Below, piece by piece: positions 25,542 to 33,940 of a stretch of DNA of 64,000 bases. The notes beneath the pieces were generated by a model that did not search any database, was not told the DNA's origin, and saw only the letters and a program-made list of their open reading frames with translations. The number at the start of each line of letters is the position of its first letter. Positions within the stretch are counted from its first letter, which is position 1. Origin of the DNA: Nonomuraea muscovyensis (GTDB lineage Bacteria; Actinomycetota; Actinomycetes; Streptosporangiales; Streptosporangiaceae); NCBI RefSeq assembly GCF_014207745.1, contig NZ_JACHJB010000002.1, positions 2,418,001-2,482,000 of the forward strand, in the 5' to 3' direction. Made by a program: the position numbers and the translations under genes.

Positions 25542-27917
25542 TCAGGTGCCGGAGTGGCCGCTCCTGAGCTCGAACAGCTCCGACGGCGAGATCGGCATGC
25601 GGTCGATCGGGATGCCCTCCGCGTCCTCGACGGCCGAGGCCAGCACGGCGGACACCGGGATGACCCCGGCCTCCCCGGCGCCCTTGATGCCGAGCGGGTT
25701 GAGCGGCGAGGGCGTCTCCAGGTGGGCGGTCTCCACGCGCGGGATCTCGGTGGCGTACGGCATGAGGAAGTCCATGAACGAGGCGTTGACGAGCTGCCCG
25801 TGCTCGTCGTAGACCATCCGCTCGTACAGGGCGCCGCCGACTCCCTGGGCCACCCCGCCGTGGATCTGGCCCTCGACGATCATCGGATTGATCAGCCTGC
25901 CGCAGTCGTGCACGACCGCGTAGCGGACGATCCGCACCTCGGCGGTGAGCGGGTCGGTCTCGACGATCGCCGCGTGCATCCCGGCGGCGAACGTGGACCT
26001 GACCGGCGAGTAGTAGTCGCGCCCCTCCAGTCCAGGCTCCTCGCCCTCCGCCACGGGCGGCCGGTCGGGCGAGGTGGCGCCGGCGAACTGGGTGGCCCTG
26101 GCCGCCTCGTCGTCGAAGGCGTAGCGCAGCGGGTTGGCCAGCACCGCGACCGTGGACAGCGGGATCGAGGCCGACGGCGTGCCGGCCCCCAGCCCGGAGA
26201 CGCGCACGAGCCCGTCGGAGATCTCCAGGTCGGCCGGGTCCGCCTCCAGCGCGTCGGCGGCGATGCGCAGCGCCTTCTCGCGCACCTTGCGGCAGGCCAG
26301 CGCGATCGCGTTGCCGCTCATCACGGCCGCGCGCGAGGCGAACGTGCCGACCGCGTAGCCGAAGCGGCGCGTGTCGCCGGTGACCACCGAGACGCGGTCG
26401 AGGGGCACGCCCAGCTCGGTCGCGGCGATCTGCGCGAACACCGTCTCGTGGCCCTGCCCCTGCGAGGTGAGGCCGGTCGAGACGTGCACCCGCCCGTCGG
26501 AGGTGACCATGACGTGCCCGCCCTCGTACGGCCCGACGCCGGTGCCCTCGACGTAGCAGGCGATGCCGATGCCCCGGCCGGGCCGCCGCTCGAAGCCGTC
26601 CCAGCCGATCAGCTCCTTGACCATGCGGAGCATCTCCGGGTAGTCGCCGCTGTCGTAGATCAGCGGCCGGCCGTCCTGGAACGTCATGCCCTGGTCGTAC
26701 GGGAACTCGTGCGGTTCGATGAGGTTGACCCGGCGCACCTCGGTGCGGTCGCGGCCGAGCCTGCGGGCGATCTTGTCCATGGTCCGCTCCATGCAGAACA
26801 CGCCCTGCGGCCGTCCGGCCCCCCGGTACGGCGTGACCTGCACGGTGTTGGTGTAGATCGAGCTGAACTCCACCCGGTAGGCGCCGATCCGGTACGGTCC
26901 GAGCAGCTGGGTGGAGGTGATGATCGGCACGATGATCCCGTACGGCGTGTACGCCCCGTGGTCGTGCAGGATCGTCACGTCCAGCCCGAGCACCCGGCCC
27001 TCGTCGTCGAAGCCGACCTCGACGTGCTGCACCTGGGCACGTTCGTGGGCGGAGGCGACGAAGTGCTCGCGCCGGTCCTCGGTCCACTTGACCTCCCGGC
27101 CGAGCAGCATCGCCGCCCACGGCACCAGGATCTCCTCCGGCCACGGGTGGACGATCTTGACGCCGAACCCGCCGCCCACGTCGGGGGCGATCACCTCGAC
27201 GTGCGGCAGCGGCACGCCGAGCGCGGCGGCGACGGCCATGCGGACGCTGGTCGAGGTCTGGGTGCTGGAGTAGACGCGCAGGTCGGTGCCGTCCCATCGG
27301 GCGTACACGCCACGGCCCTCCAGCGGCATGCTGGCGCTGCGTTCGATGTCGAGCCGGAACGCCAGCCGATGCGGCGCCGCCGAGACGGCCTCGCGGGCGC
27401 TCGCGCCGGTCGCGGAGGGCACCTCCTGCACGAGGCGGGCGCCCACGTTGCCGGGCACGTCCTCGTGCACGAGGTGCGCGCCGCGCGCCGCCTCCTCCAG
27501 GCCGACGACCGGTTCGAGCACCTCGTAGTCGACCTCGATGAGCGCGCAGGCGTCCTCGGCGAGGTAGCGGTCGGCGGCCACCACCATGACGACCGGCTCG
27601 CCGACGTGCCTGACCACCTCGCGGGCCAGCGGGTGGGCGGTGCGGCCGTGGGTGAGCGCGGGGTGCGGGATGAGCAGCGGCAGCGGGCGGCCCACCCGTT
27701 CGGGCAGGTCCTCCCAGGTGTAGACGGCGACCAGGCCGTCCACGTCGAGGGCGGCGGAGACGTCGATGTCGCGGATGCGGGCGTGCGCGTGCGGCGAGCG
27801 CACGAACGCCACCTCCAGCGCCCCGGCGCCGAGGTCGTCGAGATAGCGGCCCCGGCCGGTGAGCAGCCTGCCGTCCTCCCGGCGTGGCACCGGCTCGCCG
27901 AACAGCCTGGTGCTCAT
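25542..27917 (-). CDS. Xanthine dehydrogenase/CO-dehydrogenase family molybdopterin subunit (form II)
   Basis: 791-residue catalytic subunit of a molybdenum hydroxylase. The molybdopterin-binding loop VGGGFGVK and the catalytic glutamate near the C-terminus (IKGAGEAGVIP) are present. The active-site loop reads TPYRGAGRPQG, the form II signature, not the VAYRCSFR of true CO dehydrogenase, so oxidation of CO is unlikely. The ATG at 27917 overlaps the stop of the Fe-S subunit (ATGA). Operon with a uracil/xanthine-type permease suggests hydroxylation of a purine or another N-heterocycle. XdhC-type maturation genes are not in the window. Confidence 0.93.
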   Translation of the reverse strand: MSTRLFGEPVPRREDGRLLTGRGRYLDDLGAGALEVAFVRSPHAHARIRDIDVSAALDVDGLVAVYTWEDLPERVGRPLPLLIPHPALTHGRTAHPLAREVVRHVGEPVVMVVAADRYLAEDACALIEVDYEVLEPVVGLEEAARGAHLVHEDVPGNVGARLVQEVPSATGASAREAVSAAPHRLAFRLDIERSASMPLEGRGVYARWDGTDLRVYSSTQTSTSVRMAVAAALGVPLPHVEVIAPDVGGGFGVKIVHPWPEEILVPWAAMLLGREVKWTEDRREHFVASAHERAQVQHVEVGFDDEGRVLGLDVTILHDHGAYTPYGIIVPIITSTQLLGPYRIGAYRVEFSSIYTNTVQVTPYRGAGRPQGVFCMERTMDKIARRLGRDRTEVRRVNLIEPHEFPYDQGMTFQDGRPLIYDSGDYPEMLRMVKELIGWDGFERRPGRGIGIACYVEGTGVGPYEGGHVMVTSDGRVHVSTGLTSQGQGHETVFAQIAATELGVPLDRVSVVTGDTRRFGYAVGTFASRAAVMSGNAIALACRKVREKALRIAADALEADPADLEISDGLVRVSGLGAGTPSASIPLSTVAVLANPLRYAFDDEAARATQFAGATSPDRPPVAEGEEPGLEGRDYYSPVRSTFAAGMHAAIVETDPLTAEVRIVRYAVVHDCGRLINPMIVEGQIHGGVAQGVGGALYERMVYDEHGQLVNASFMDFLMPYATEIPRVETAHLETPSPLNPLGIKGAGEAGVIPVSAVLASAVEDAEGIPIDRMPISPSELFELRSGHSGT

Positions 27918-28393
27918 CGCCCCTCCTCCGCCAGCAGTTCGGCGGCCCGGTGGACGGCCTTGACGATGTTCTGGTAGCCGGTGCAGCGGCACAGGTTGCC
28001 GGAGATGCCCTCCAGCACCTCCTCGTCGGACGGCGTGGGGTTCTCGCGCAGCAGCGCGGTCACCGTGCACAGGAAGCCGGGCGTGCAGAAGCCGCACTGC
28101 AGCGCGTGACACTCGGCGAAGGCCCGCTGCACCGGCGACATCCCCTCCGGCCCGGCCAGCCCCTCCACCGTGGTGAGCTCCCGGCCGTCCACGGTCACCG
28201 CGAACGTCAGGCAGGAGCGCACCGGCTCGCCGTCCAGCAGCACCGTGCAGCAGCCGCACACGCCGTGCTCGCAGCCCACGTGCGTGCCGGTCAGGCCGAG
28301 GTCGTGGCGCAGGCAGTCGGACAGCAGGCGCCGCGCGGGCACCCGCGCCCGCCGCGCGACGCCGTTCACCACCAGGGTGATCTCGTGTTCCAC
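27914..28393 (-). CDS. Molybdenum hydroxylase [2Fe-2S] subunit
   Basis: 159 residues. It has the two [2Fe-2S] clusters of the CoxS/XdhC-small family: plant-ferredoxin-type C41, C46, C49, C61 and the C-terminal four-helix type C100, C103, C135, C137 (CRCTGYQNI). The GTG at 28393 has GGAGAG just upstream and gives the family start EITLVVNG. It passes electrons from the Mo centre to FAD. It lies between the FAD subunit (8 bp before) and the large subunit (4-bp overlap), so stoichiometric synthesis is expected. Confidence 0.94.
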   Translation of the reverse strand: MEHEITLVVNGVARRARVPARRLLSDCLRHDLGLTGTHVGCEHGVCGCCTVLLDGEPVRSCLTFAVTVDGRELTTVEGLAGPEGMSPVQRAFAECHALQCGFCTPGFLCTVTALLRENPTPSDEEVLEGISGNLCRCTGYQNIVKAVHRAAELLAEEGR

Positions 28394-28401
28394 GTCTCTC
28401 C

Positions 28402-29346
28402 TCACCGCGCGCGCTCCCGGTCCCCCTCGCCGGCCGCCCGAGCGTCCCGCTGGGCGGCGCTCTGTGCGTCCCGCTGGGCGTCCCGCTGGGCGGCGCTCCG
28501 GGCGGCCGTCCGGGCGGCTTCGGCGAGCGCCCGCGCGGCCAGGACGCCGACGAGGTGCCGGCGGTACGCGGCGCTCGCGTGCACGTCGCCCTCCGGCTCG
28601 GTGACGTCCTGGACGGCCCGCGCCGCGTCCGCCCAGTCGCCCGTGTCCGCCGGGCGGCGCCCGCACGCGCCGGTCACGTCGGCCACGACGGGCACCGGGC
28701 CGACCCCGACGCACGCCGCCCGGGCCGCGGCGACGCGCAGGTCCTCGTCGAGGGTCACCACGGCGCAGACCCCTGCCAGCGCGTAGTCGCCGTGCCGCCG
28801 GGCCACCTCGTGGAACGCCGTCCCGGACCGGGCCGGCAGTGCCGGGAAGAACGCCGAGACGGCCAGCTCGCCGGGCCGGACGGCCGACTCCATCGGGCCG
28901 AGGAAGAACTCCCGCGCCGGGACGTCCCGCTCGCCCGCCCCGTGGCGCGCCAGCCGCACCGACCCGTCCAGGACGGCCAGCACGGCGGGCAGCTCGGCGG
29001 CCGGGTCGGCGTGCACGAGGCTGCCCACCACCGTGCCGCGGTTGCGGATGACCGGGTGGGCGACCAGCCGCAGCGCCTGCCCGAGCAGCGGGTGGGCGGC
29101 CGCGCGGCCCACCTGCGCGTGCCGGGCCAGGGCCCCCACCGTGACGCCGGCGGGCCCCGCCTCCAGCACGGCCAGCGACGCCAGCCGGTTGATGTCGACC
29201 AGGTGCTCCGGCGCGGCCAGCCGCATGTTGAGCATGGGGATGAGGCTCTGGCCCCCGGCGAGCACCTTTCCGTCCACCCCGGCGAGGGTCTCCAGGGCCT
29301 CGCCGAGGTCCCGGGGCGCGTGGTAGGCGAACGGCGGCGGCTTCAC
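28402..29346 (-). CDS. Molybdenum hydroxylase FAD-binding subunit
   Basis: 314 residues of the CoxM type. FAD pyrophosphate-binding motifs are AGGQSLIPMLNMR and GTVVGSLVHADPAAE; the C-terminal CO_deh_flav_C domain follows. GTG at 29346 overlaps the permease stop (GTGA). The extreme C-terminus carries a short repeat, AQRDAQRDAQSAAQRDAR, from a 12-15 bp nucleotide repeat; it is beyond the conserved fold and probably disordered. Together with the next two genes it forms the alpha-beta-gamma hydroxylase. Confidence 0.93.
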   Translation of the reverse strand: MKPPPFAYHAPRDLGEALETLAGVDGKVLAGGQSLIPMLNMRLAAPEHLVDINRLASLAVLEAGPAGVTVGALARHAQVGRAAAHPLLGQALRLVAHPVIRNRGTVVGSLVHADPAAELPAVLAVLDGSVRLARHGAGERDVPAREFFLGPMESAVRPGELAVSAFFPALPARSGTAFHEVARRHGDYALAGVCAVVTLDEDLRVAAARAACVGVGPVPVVADVTGACGRRPADTGDWADAARAVQDVTEPEGDVHASAAYRRHLVGVLAARALAEAARTAARSAAQRDAQRDAQSAAQRDARAAGEGDRERAR

Positions 29347-30722
29347 CCGGTCGCTTCCTCCCCGGTCGCTTCCCTGCCCGCCGCGACGGGCTGCGGTCTG
29401 CCGGCGATGGCGCGCAGCAGGTGGTAGCCGCCCACCACCACGATGGTGCCGAGCGCGATGCCCTCCAGCCGGAAGTCGCCGCCGATCAGGTGCTTCACCG
29501 GTCCGATCGCCAGGATGATGCCCGCGCCGATCGGGACCATGTTGACGGGGTCGGCGAAGTCGACCTTGTTCTCGATCCAGATCTTGGCGCCCAGGAGACC
29601 GATCATGCCGTACAGGATGACGGTCACGCCGCCCAGCACGCCGGACGGCGTGGCGGAGACGAGCGCGCCGAACTTGGGGCTGAGCCCGAACAGGATCGCG
29701 ATGACGCCCGCGATGTAGTAGGCGGCGGTGGAGTAGACCTTGGTGGCGGCCATGACGCCGATGTTCTCGGCGTAGGTGGTGGTCGGCGAGCCGCCCACCG
29801 CGCTGGTGACCACGGTGGCGACGCCGTCGGCGGCGATGGCGCGGCCCACGTACGGGTCGACGTCGGTGCGGGTCATCTCGCCGACGGCCTTGACGTGGCC
29901 GATGTTCTCGGCGATCAGCGCGATGAGGGCGGGCAGCACGAGCAGCACGGCCGACATCCTGAAGTCGGGCAGGTGGAAGTCCGGCAGCCCGACCCAGGGG
30001 GCGTCGGCGACCTTGCCCAGGTCCACCCGGTAGTGCGGCGCGATGTTCAGCGTGCCGTCGTTGTAGGCGGGCACCTGCCCGAAGACCCGGTCGGCCCCCC
30101 ACGACAGCACGAAGCCGACGACCAGGCCGAGGAGGATGCCGATGCGCCCGACGAACCCCTTGAACGCCACCACGACGACGAACGTGACGAGCATCGTGAC
30201 CAGCGCCATCCACTGGTCCTGCGGCCAGTAGACGTCGGCCACCACGTACGCCAGCCCGAACCCGATCAGCATGACCACGGCCCCGGTGACAACCGGCGGG
30301 AAGATCCGGTGGATGACCTGGACCCCCAGGACGTGCACGGCCAGCCCCGCGAGCGCCAGCACCAGCCCGGCCACCAGGATCGCCCCGGTGACGATGGCGT
30401 CGGCCCCGGCCGTGTCACCGCCGAAGATGGCCCGGATCGCCAGCACCCCGCCCACGAACGAGGCGCTCGTGCCCAGATAGCTCGGCACCCTGCCCTTGAC
30501 GATCAACAGGAACAGGATCGTGGCGACGCCCGACATCATGATCGCGACGTTCGGGTCCAGCCCCATCACCAGCGGGAAGACGAACGTGGCGCCGAACATC
30601 GCCACCACGTGCTGCGCCCCGAACCCCACCATGCGCGGCCAGGTGAGCCGCTCGTCAGGTCTGACCACCTCGCCGGGAGCCAGATGCTTGCCGTCACCGT
30701 GTTTGGTCCAGCCGAAACCCAT
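29343..30722 (-). CDS. Nucleobase:cation symporter (uracil/xanthine permease, NAT/NCS2 family)
   Basis: 459-residue membrane transporter with about 14 helices. The NAT signature is in YAENIGVMAATK, and LIALIAENIGHVKAVGEMT is the conserved helix of UraA-type uracil permeases. ATG at 30722 is taken with GAGGGG 5 bases upstream; a TTG at 30737 is also possible. It is the first gene of the operon leading into the molybdenum hydroxylase. Together they would import and oxidise a nucleobase. UraA-type members carry uracil, relatives xanthine or urate; the sequence alone does not decide. Confidence 0.92.
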   Translation of the reverse strand: MGFGWTKHGDGKHLAPGEVVRPDERLTWPRMVGFGAQHVVAMFGATFVFPLVMGLDPNVAIMMSGVATILFLLIVKGRVPSYLGTSASFVGGVLAIRAIFGGDTAGADAIVTGAILVAGLVLALAGLAVHVLGVQVIHRIFPPVVTGAVVMLIGFGLAYVVADVYWPQDQWMALVTMLVTFVVVVAFKGFVGRIGILLGLVVGFVLSWGADRVFGQVPAYNDGTLNIAPHYRVDLGKVADAPWVGLPDFHLPDFRMSAVLLVLPALIALIAENIGHVKAVGEMTRTDVDPYVGRAIAADGVATVVTSAVGGSPTTTYAENIGVMAATKVYSTAAYYIAGVIAILFGLSPKFGALVSATPSGVLGGVTVILYGMIGLLGAKIWIENKVDFADPVNMVPIGAGIILAIGPVKHLIGGDFRLEGIALGTIVVVGGYHLLRAIAGRPQPVAAGREATGEEATG

Positions 30723-31010
30723 GAGACCCCTCTTCAACCGGGCCGTCGGTCAGGTGGCCGCCCCGCAGGCTCCTCCGCGGCGGTTCTTTCCGTTGCGGGC
30801 ACATTAGGCCCGCCGGCTCTTTGCTACACGGGCATGATCTGCCAAATTCCCCTCCTTCACCAGCGTTCCCCTCACTCACGCGGCTGCACCTGCGAACGTG
30901 CGCCCGTTCCGGCGGTCAGTTCCAGCAGGGCGGCCGGTGGTAGAGCCCCCGTCCCGCCCGCGCCCGACTCAGGGAATCGATGTGACGACTTCTCGTGAAG
31001 GGTGTCCGGG

Positions 31011-31214
31011 TCAGACCACGCGGATGGCGAAGCCCTCCCCGGTGACGAGCTGCCCCGACCGGATCTTGCACGTCTTGCGCAGCTCCACCTCGCCGTCCAC
31101 GAGCACCATGCCCTCGGCGATCAGCATCTTCGCCATCCCCCCGGTCTCGGTGATCCCGCAGTACTTCAGCAGGTCGCACAGCGGGATGTAGTCGGAGCGC
31201 AGTTCGAAGTCCAC
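31011..31214 (-). CDS. Small S4-domain RNA-binding protein (YbcJ/YaaA type)
   Basis: 67 residues, nearly all one S4 RNA-binding domain: LCDLLKYCGITETGGMAKMLIAEGMVLVDGEVELRKTCKI (broken here at the family landmarks CDLL, SGG/TGG-x-AK and VDGE-x2-RK). The GTG at 31214 matches the usual distance to CDLL; ATG at 31244 would add ten residues. Relatives are linked to ribosome assembly. It stands alone, divergent from the secreted propeller gene. Confidence 0.85.
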   Translation of the reverse strand: MDFELRSDYIPLCDLLKYCGITETGGMAKMLIAEGMVLVDGEVELRKTCKIRSGQLVTGEGFAIRVV

Positions 31215-31265
31215 GGCACCAAGGCTAGAGGACCGCCGCACCATTGACGCGCCACGCCCGCCAGG

Positions 31266-31284
31266 TTACGGTCTGGACCAAAAT
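31266..31284. promoter_or_regulatory. Operator-like palindrome D, upstream of the secreted propeller gene
   Basis: TTACGGTCTGGACCAAAAT: the same GGTC-NN-GACC core and TTAC flank as site C. It is 120-140 bp upstream of the chosen GTG of the propeller gene and would link it to the sugar locus at 1-12 kb. Confidence 0.55.
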
Positions 31285-31406
31285 TGAAGAACGACGGACA
31301 CACCACGTGGAGGTGGGGTCGTGCCGACTCTCCTGGAGGGTCCTTCAGCCTGGCCGATCCGGCGGCACGCCCGACGCGGGCCCGCCCGCGGGACGGGCGG
31401 GGGCGC

Positions 31407-33881
31407 GTGAGGCGCGCCCTGCGGGGAGCGGTGGCGACGGCGTTCCTGGCGGCGCTGCTCGCGGCGCCGCTCACGCCGGCGTCCGCGGCCGACCTGCGGA
31501 TCGCCAACGGGGGCTTCGACGAAGGGCTGACCGGCTGGAGCGGGTCGCACAGCCCGGGCGGCGTCACCGCCGTGGTCTGGGACGGGCGCACCACCGCGCG
31601 CGTCGCCGACGCCGATCCCGATGCCGCCTACGGCAGGGAGAGCCTGCCGGGCCTGCCCGCAACGGCGGGCAGGCGCTACACGCTGTCGGCCGACGTGTGG
31701 GCCGACAGCGGCGCCGCGCACCTGTACGTGCGCTTCAGGGACGCCTCCGGCCGTCTCCTCGGCGGCGGCGCGAACGCCTCGGCCACGGGACGGCGATGGA
31801 ACCACCTCACCACCTCGGGCATCGCGCCCACCGGCACGGCCACCGTCTCGGCCCTGATCTACTCCGGTGTGGCCGACGTGGGCACCGCCTACTGGGACGA
31901 GGTGCTCATCACCGGGGACAGGACCGATCTGGGCGTGCAGATCGAGAGCAGCGCGCCCAACGCCACCACCTTCGCGGGCGGCAGCGCCTATGCCCTCTAC
32001 ACCGGCACAGCCGACGCCAACCCGCAACTCGCCGTGATCGACGTGGCCGGCGAGAAGGTGACCCGGAAGATCACCATTCCCGACACGGCGGCCACGCCCA
32101 CGGTCGGCGGCTGGGCCGCGGCCACGGCCACCGACGGCAGCGTCTACCTCGGCACCTATCCCAACTCCAAGCTCTACCGGCACGTCCCCGGCCAGTCCAC
32201 GGTCACCGACCTCGGGCGGGCGGAGGGCGGCTACTCGTTCATCTGGGACCTGGAGCCCGGGGCGAACGGGAAGGTGCACGGCGGCACCTACAACGACGGC
32301 CGCTACTTCACCTACGGCGGCGGCGCCTTCACCACGATCGGCGCCGTGCCCGTCGTGACCGGCGCGCAGTACGTGCGCAGCCTCGCCCACGACCCGGCGG
32401 CCGACGCCACGTACCTGGGCACGGGCACGAACGCCGCGCTGATCAGGTTCGACAACCTCACGGGACGCGTGGACCACCTCCTTCCGGCGGCCTACGCGCA
32501 CAACTCCATGGTGGGCGGGCTCACCTGGACGGGCGGCAGATTGTTCGCCTGGATCGACCGCACGCTGCTCGTCCTGCGCGTGGTGCGCGATGCCGACGGT
32601 TCCCACACCGCCGTGACCGACGCCGCGATCACCGACGTGGACCTGCACCACTCGCCGGCCCGCGACGGAAGGGTCTGGTTCGTCAGGGAGGGGCTGCTGC
32701 ACTCCTACGAGGTGGCCACCGCGACCGTGCGGGCGACCTCCGTCCGGCCGGGGCTGGACGTCACCGGCTACACCTGGTCCGGCGGCACGCTGGTGGGTCT
32801 CGGCGCGGCCGAGGACGGCACCAGGATCTTCAAGTACGACCCCGCGAACGGCCAGTGGAGCAGCCGGGTGGTCTCCGGCGCCCCCGTCCTGCCCGCCGCG
32901 ATCAACGCGCTCGGCACGGGGCCCGACGGCAGGATCTACACCGGCGGCTACCTGACCGGCGGCACCGGCGTCCACGACCCGCTGCTGGGAGACGGCGACG
33001 ACGGCAGGCCGGACACCCCGACCCGCACCGGGCTCAGCCAGACCGACAGCCTGCTGGCGCACGACGGCCGGCTCTACATCGGCGCCTACCCGTCGGCCAA
33101 GCTCTACAGCCACGACCCGGCGGACCCCTGGCCGCCCAGGCTCCGCTACACCGGCGGCGAGGCGGGCAGCAAGGCCGACGACTGCGAGCCGGGCAAGGGC
33201 CCGCCGCCGCAGGACCGGCCCTACGCGCTCGCCGGCGGGCCGGACGGCACGGTCTACATGGGCACGGTGCCCAAGTACGGCAAGCGCAGCGGCGCACTCA
33301 CGCTCTGGAAGGAGGGCACGCCGGGACGGACCCTCTGCGTGGTGGCGGACCAGGCCGTCGTGTCGCTGGCCTTCGCGGGAGGCACGCTGTTCGGCGGCAC
33401 GTCCACGCGCGGCGCCCTGGGCGTCGATCCCGTCTACGCTCCGGGGGCGTCGGCCACGCTGTTCTCCTACGACCCCGGCACCGGCGCCGTGCGCCCCCAT
33501 CCGCTCCCGCTGCCGGCGCCCAAGGCCGTCACCGCCCTCGCGGAGGTGGACGGCCGGCTCTGGGGTCTGGCGGGCGGGTCGCTGTTCACCCTCGATCCGG
33601 CCCGGCCCCAGGAGATCACGGTGAACCGGCTCTTCCCCGACCCCGACTACGCCGCCAGGCCCAGCCTCGCCTGGCGCGACGGGGTGCTGCTGACCGTGGC
33701 ACAGGACCCCCGCCACGTGTACGGCACGGCCGGCGACCAGATCTTCCGCATCGACAGGTCGACGAAGGCGCTCACCGTGCTGCTGACGGCCCCGGGGATG
33801 GAGGGGCTGACGGCCGACCGCTTCGGCCACCTCTACTACAAGATCAACGAGCGCCTCTTCCGGCTCGTCGCATGGCCGTAA
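31407..33881 (+). CDS. Secreted beta-propeller protein with N-terminal carbohydrate-binding-like domain
   Basis: 824 residues. The Sec signal peptide (VRRALRGAVATAFLAALL) ends at ASA-AD. Residues about 30-160 form a jelly-roll of CBM4/9 type (LRIANGGFDEGLTGWSG to YWDEVLITG). The rest is a propeller with repeated blades, e.g. VYLGTYPNSKLYRHVPG and LYIGAYPSAKLYSHDPA, resembling the truncated protein at the left edge of the window. The GTG at 31407 gives a proper signal peptide; the frame is open from 31284. No known catalytic residues are visible. It may bind or cleave an extracellular polysaccharide, as some propeller-fold lyases do; this is inference. Palindrome D upstream and site E after it suggest regulation with the ABC importer. 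Confidence 0.82.
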   Translation: MRRALRGAVATAFLAALLAAPLTPASAADLRIANGGFDEGLTGWSGSHSPGGVTAVVWDGRTTARVADADPDAAYGRESLPGLPATAGRRYTLSADVWADSGAAHLYVRFRDASGRLLGGGANASATGRRWNHLTTSGIAPTGTATVSALIYSGVADVGTAYWDEVLITGDRTDLGVQIESSAPNATTFAGGSAYALYTGTADANPQLAVIDVAGEKVTRKITIPDTAATPTVGGWAAATATDGSVYLGTYPNSKLYRHVPGQSTVTDLGRAEGGYSFIWDLEPGANGKVHGGTYNDGRYFTYGGGAFTTIGAVPVVTGAQYVRSLAHDPAADATYLGTGTNAALIRFDNLTGRVDHLLPAAYAHNSMVGGLTWTGGRLFAWIDRTLLVLRVVRDADGSHTAVTDAAITDVDLHHSPARDGRVWFVREGLLHSYEVATATVRATSVRPGLDVTGYTWSGGTLVGLGAAEDGTRIFKYDPANGQWSSRVVSGAPVLPAAINALGTGPDGRIYTGGYLTGGTGVHDPLLGDGDDGRPDTPTRTGLSQTDSLLAHDGRLYIGAYPSAKLYSHDPADPWPPRLRYTGGEAGSKADDCEPGKGPPPQDRPYALAGGPDGTVYMGTVPKYGKRSGALTLWKEGTPGRTLCVVADQAVVSLAFAGGTLFGGTSTRGALGVDPVYAPGASATLFSYDPGTGAVRPHPLPLPAPKAVTALAEVDGRLWGLAGGSLFTLDPARPQEITVNRLFPDPDYAARPSLAWRDGVLLTVAQDPRHVYGTAGDQIFRIDRSTKALTVLLTAPGMEGLTADRFGHLYYKINERLFRLVAWP

Positions 33882-33900
33882 TTTCGGCCTGAACCGATAA
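33881..33900. promoter_or_regulatory. Weak operator-like site E, upstream of the C39-like gene
   Basis: ATTTCGGCCTGAACCGATAA keeps ATTTCGG and ACCG at the spacing of sites A and B (read in reverse) but differs at three arm positions. It overlaps the stop codon of the propeller gene and lies 40 bp upstream of the next start. Confidence 0.35.
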
Positions 33901-33940
33901 CGGGCGTCTCGCACGCCTCGACCCCTAAGGAAGCACGCAG

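Noticed and set aside
23383..27977. Very long open frames (over 1,100 codons) on both strands across the LRR and hydroxylase genes
   Set aside because: They run antisense or out of frame through well-recognised families and several gene boundaries; third-position GC explains the lack of stops.
25542..29346. Aerobic CO dehydrogenase (coxMSL)
   Set aside because: The large subunit has the form II loop PYRGAGR, not VAYRCSFR.
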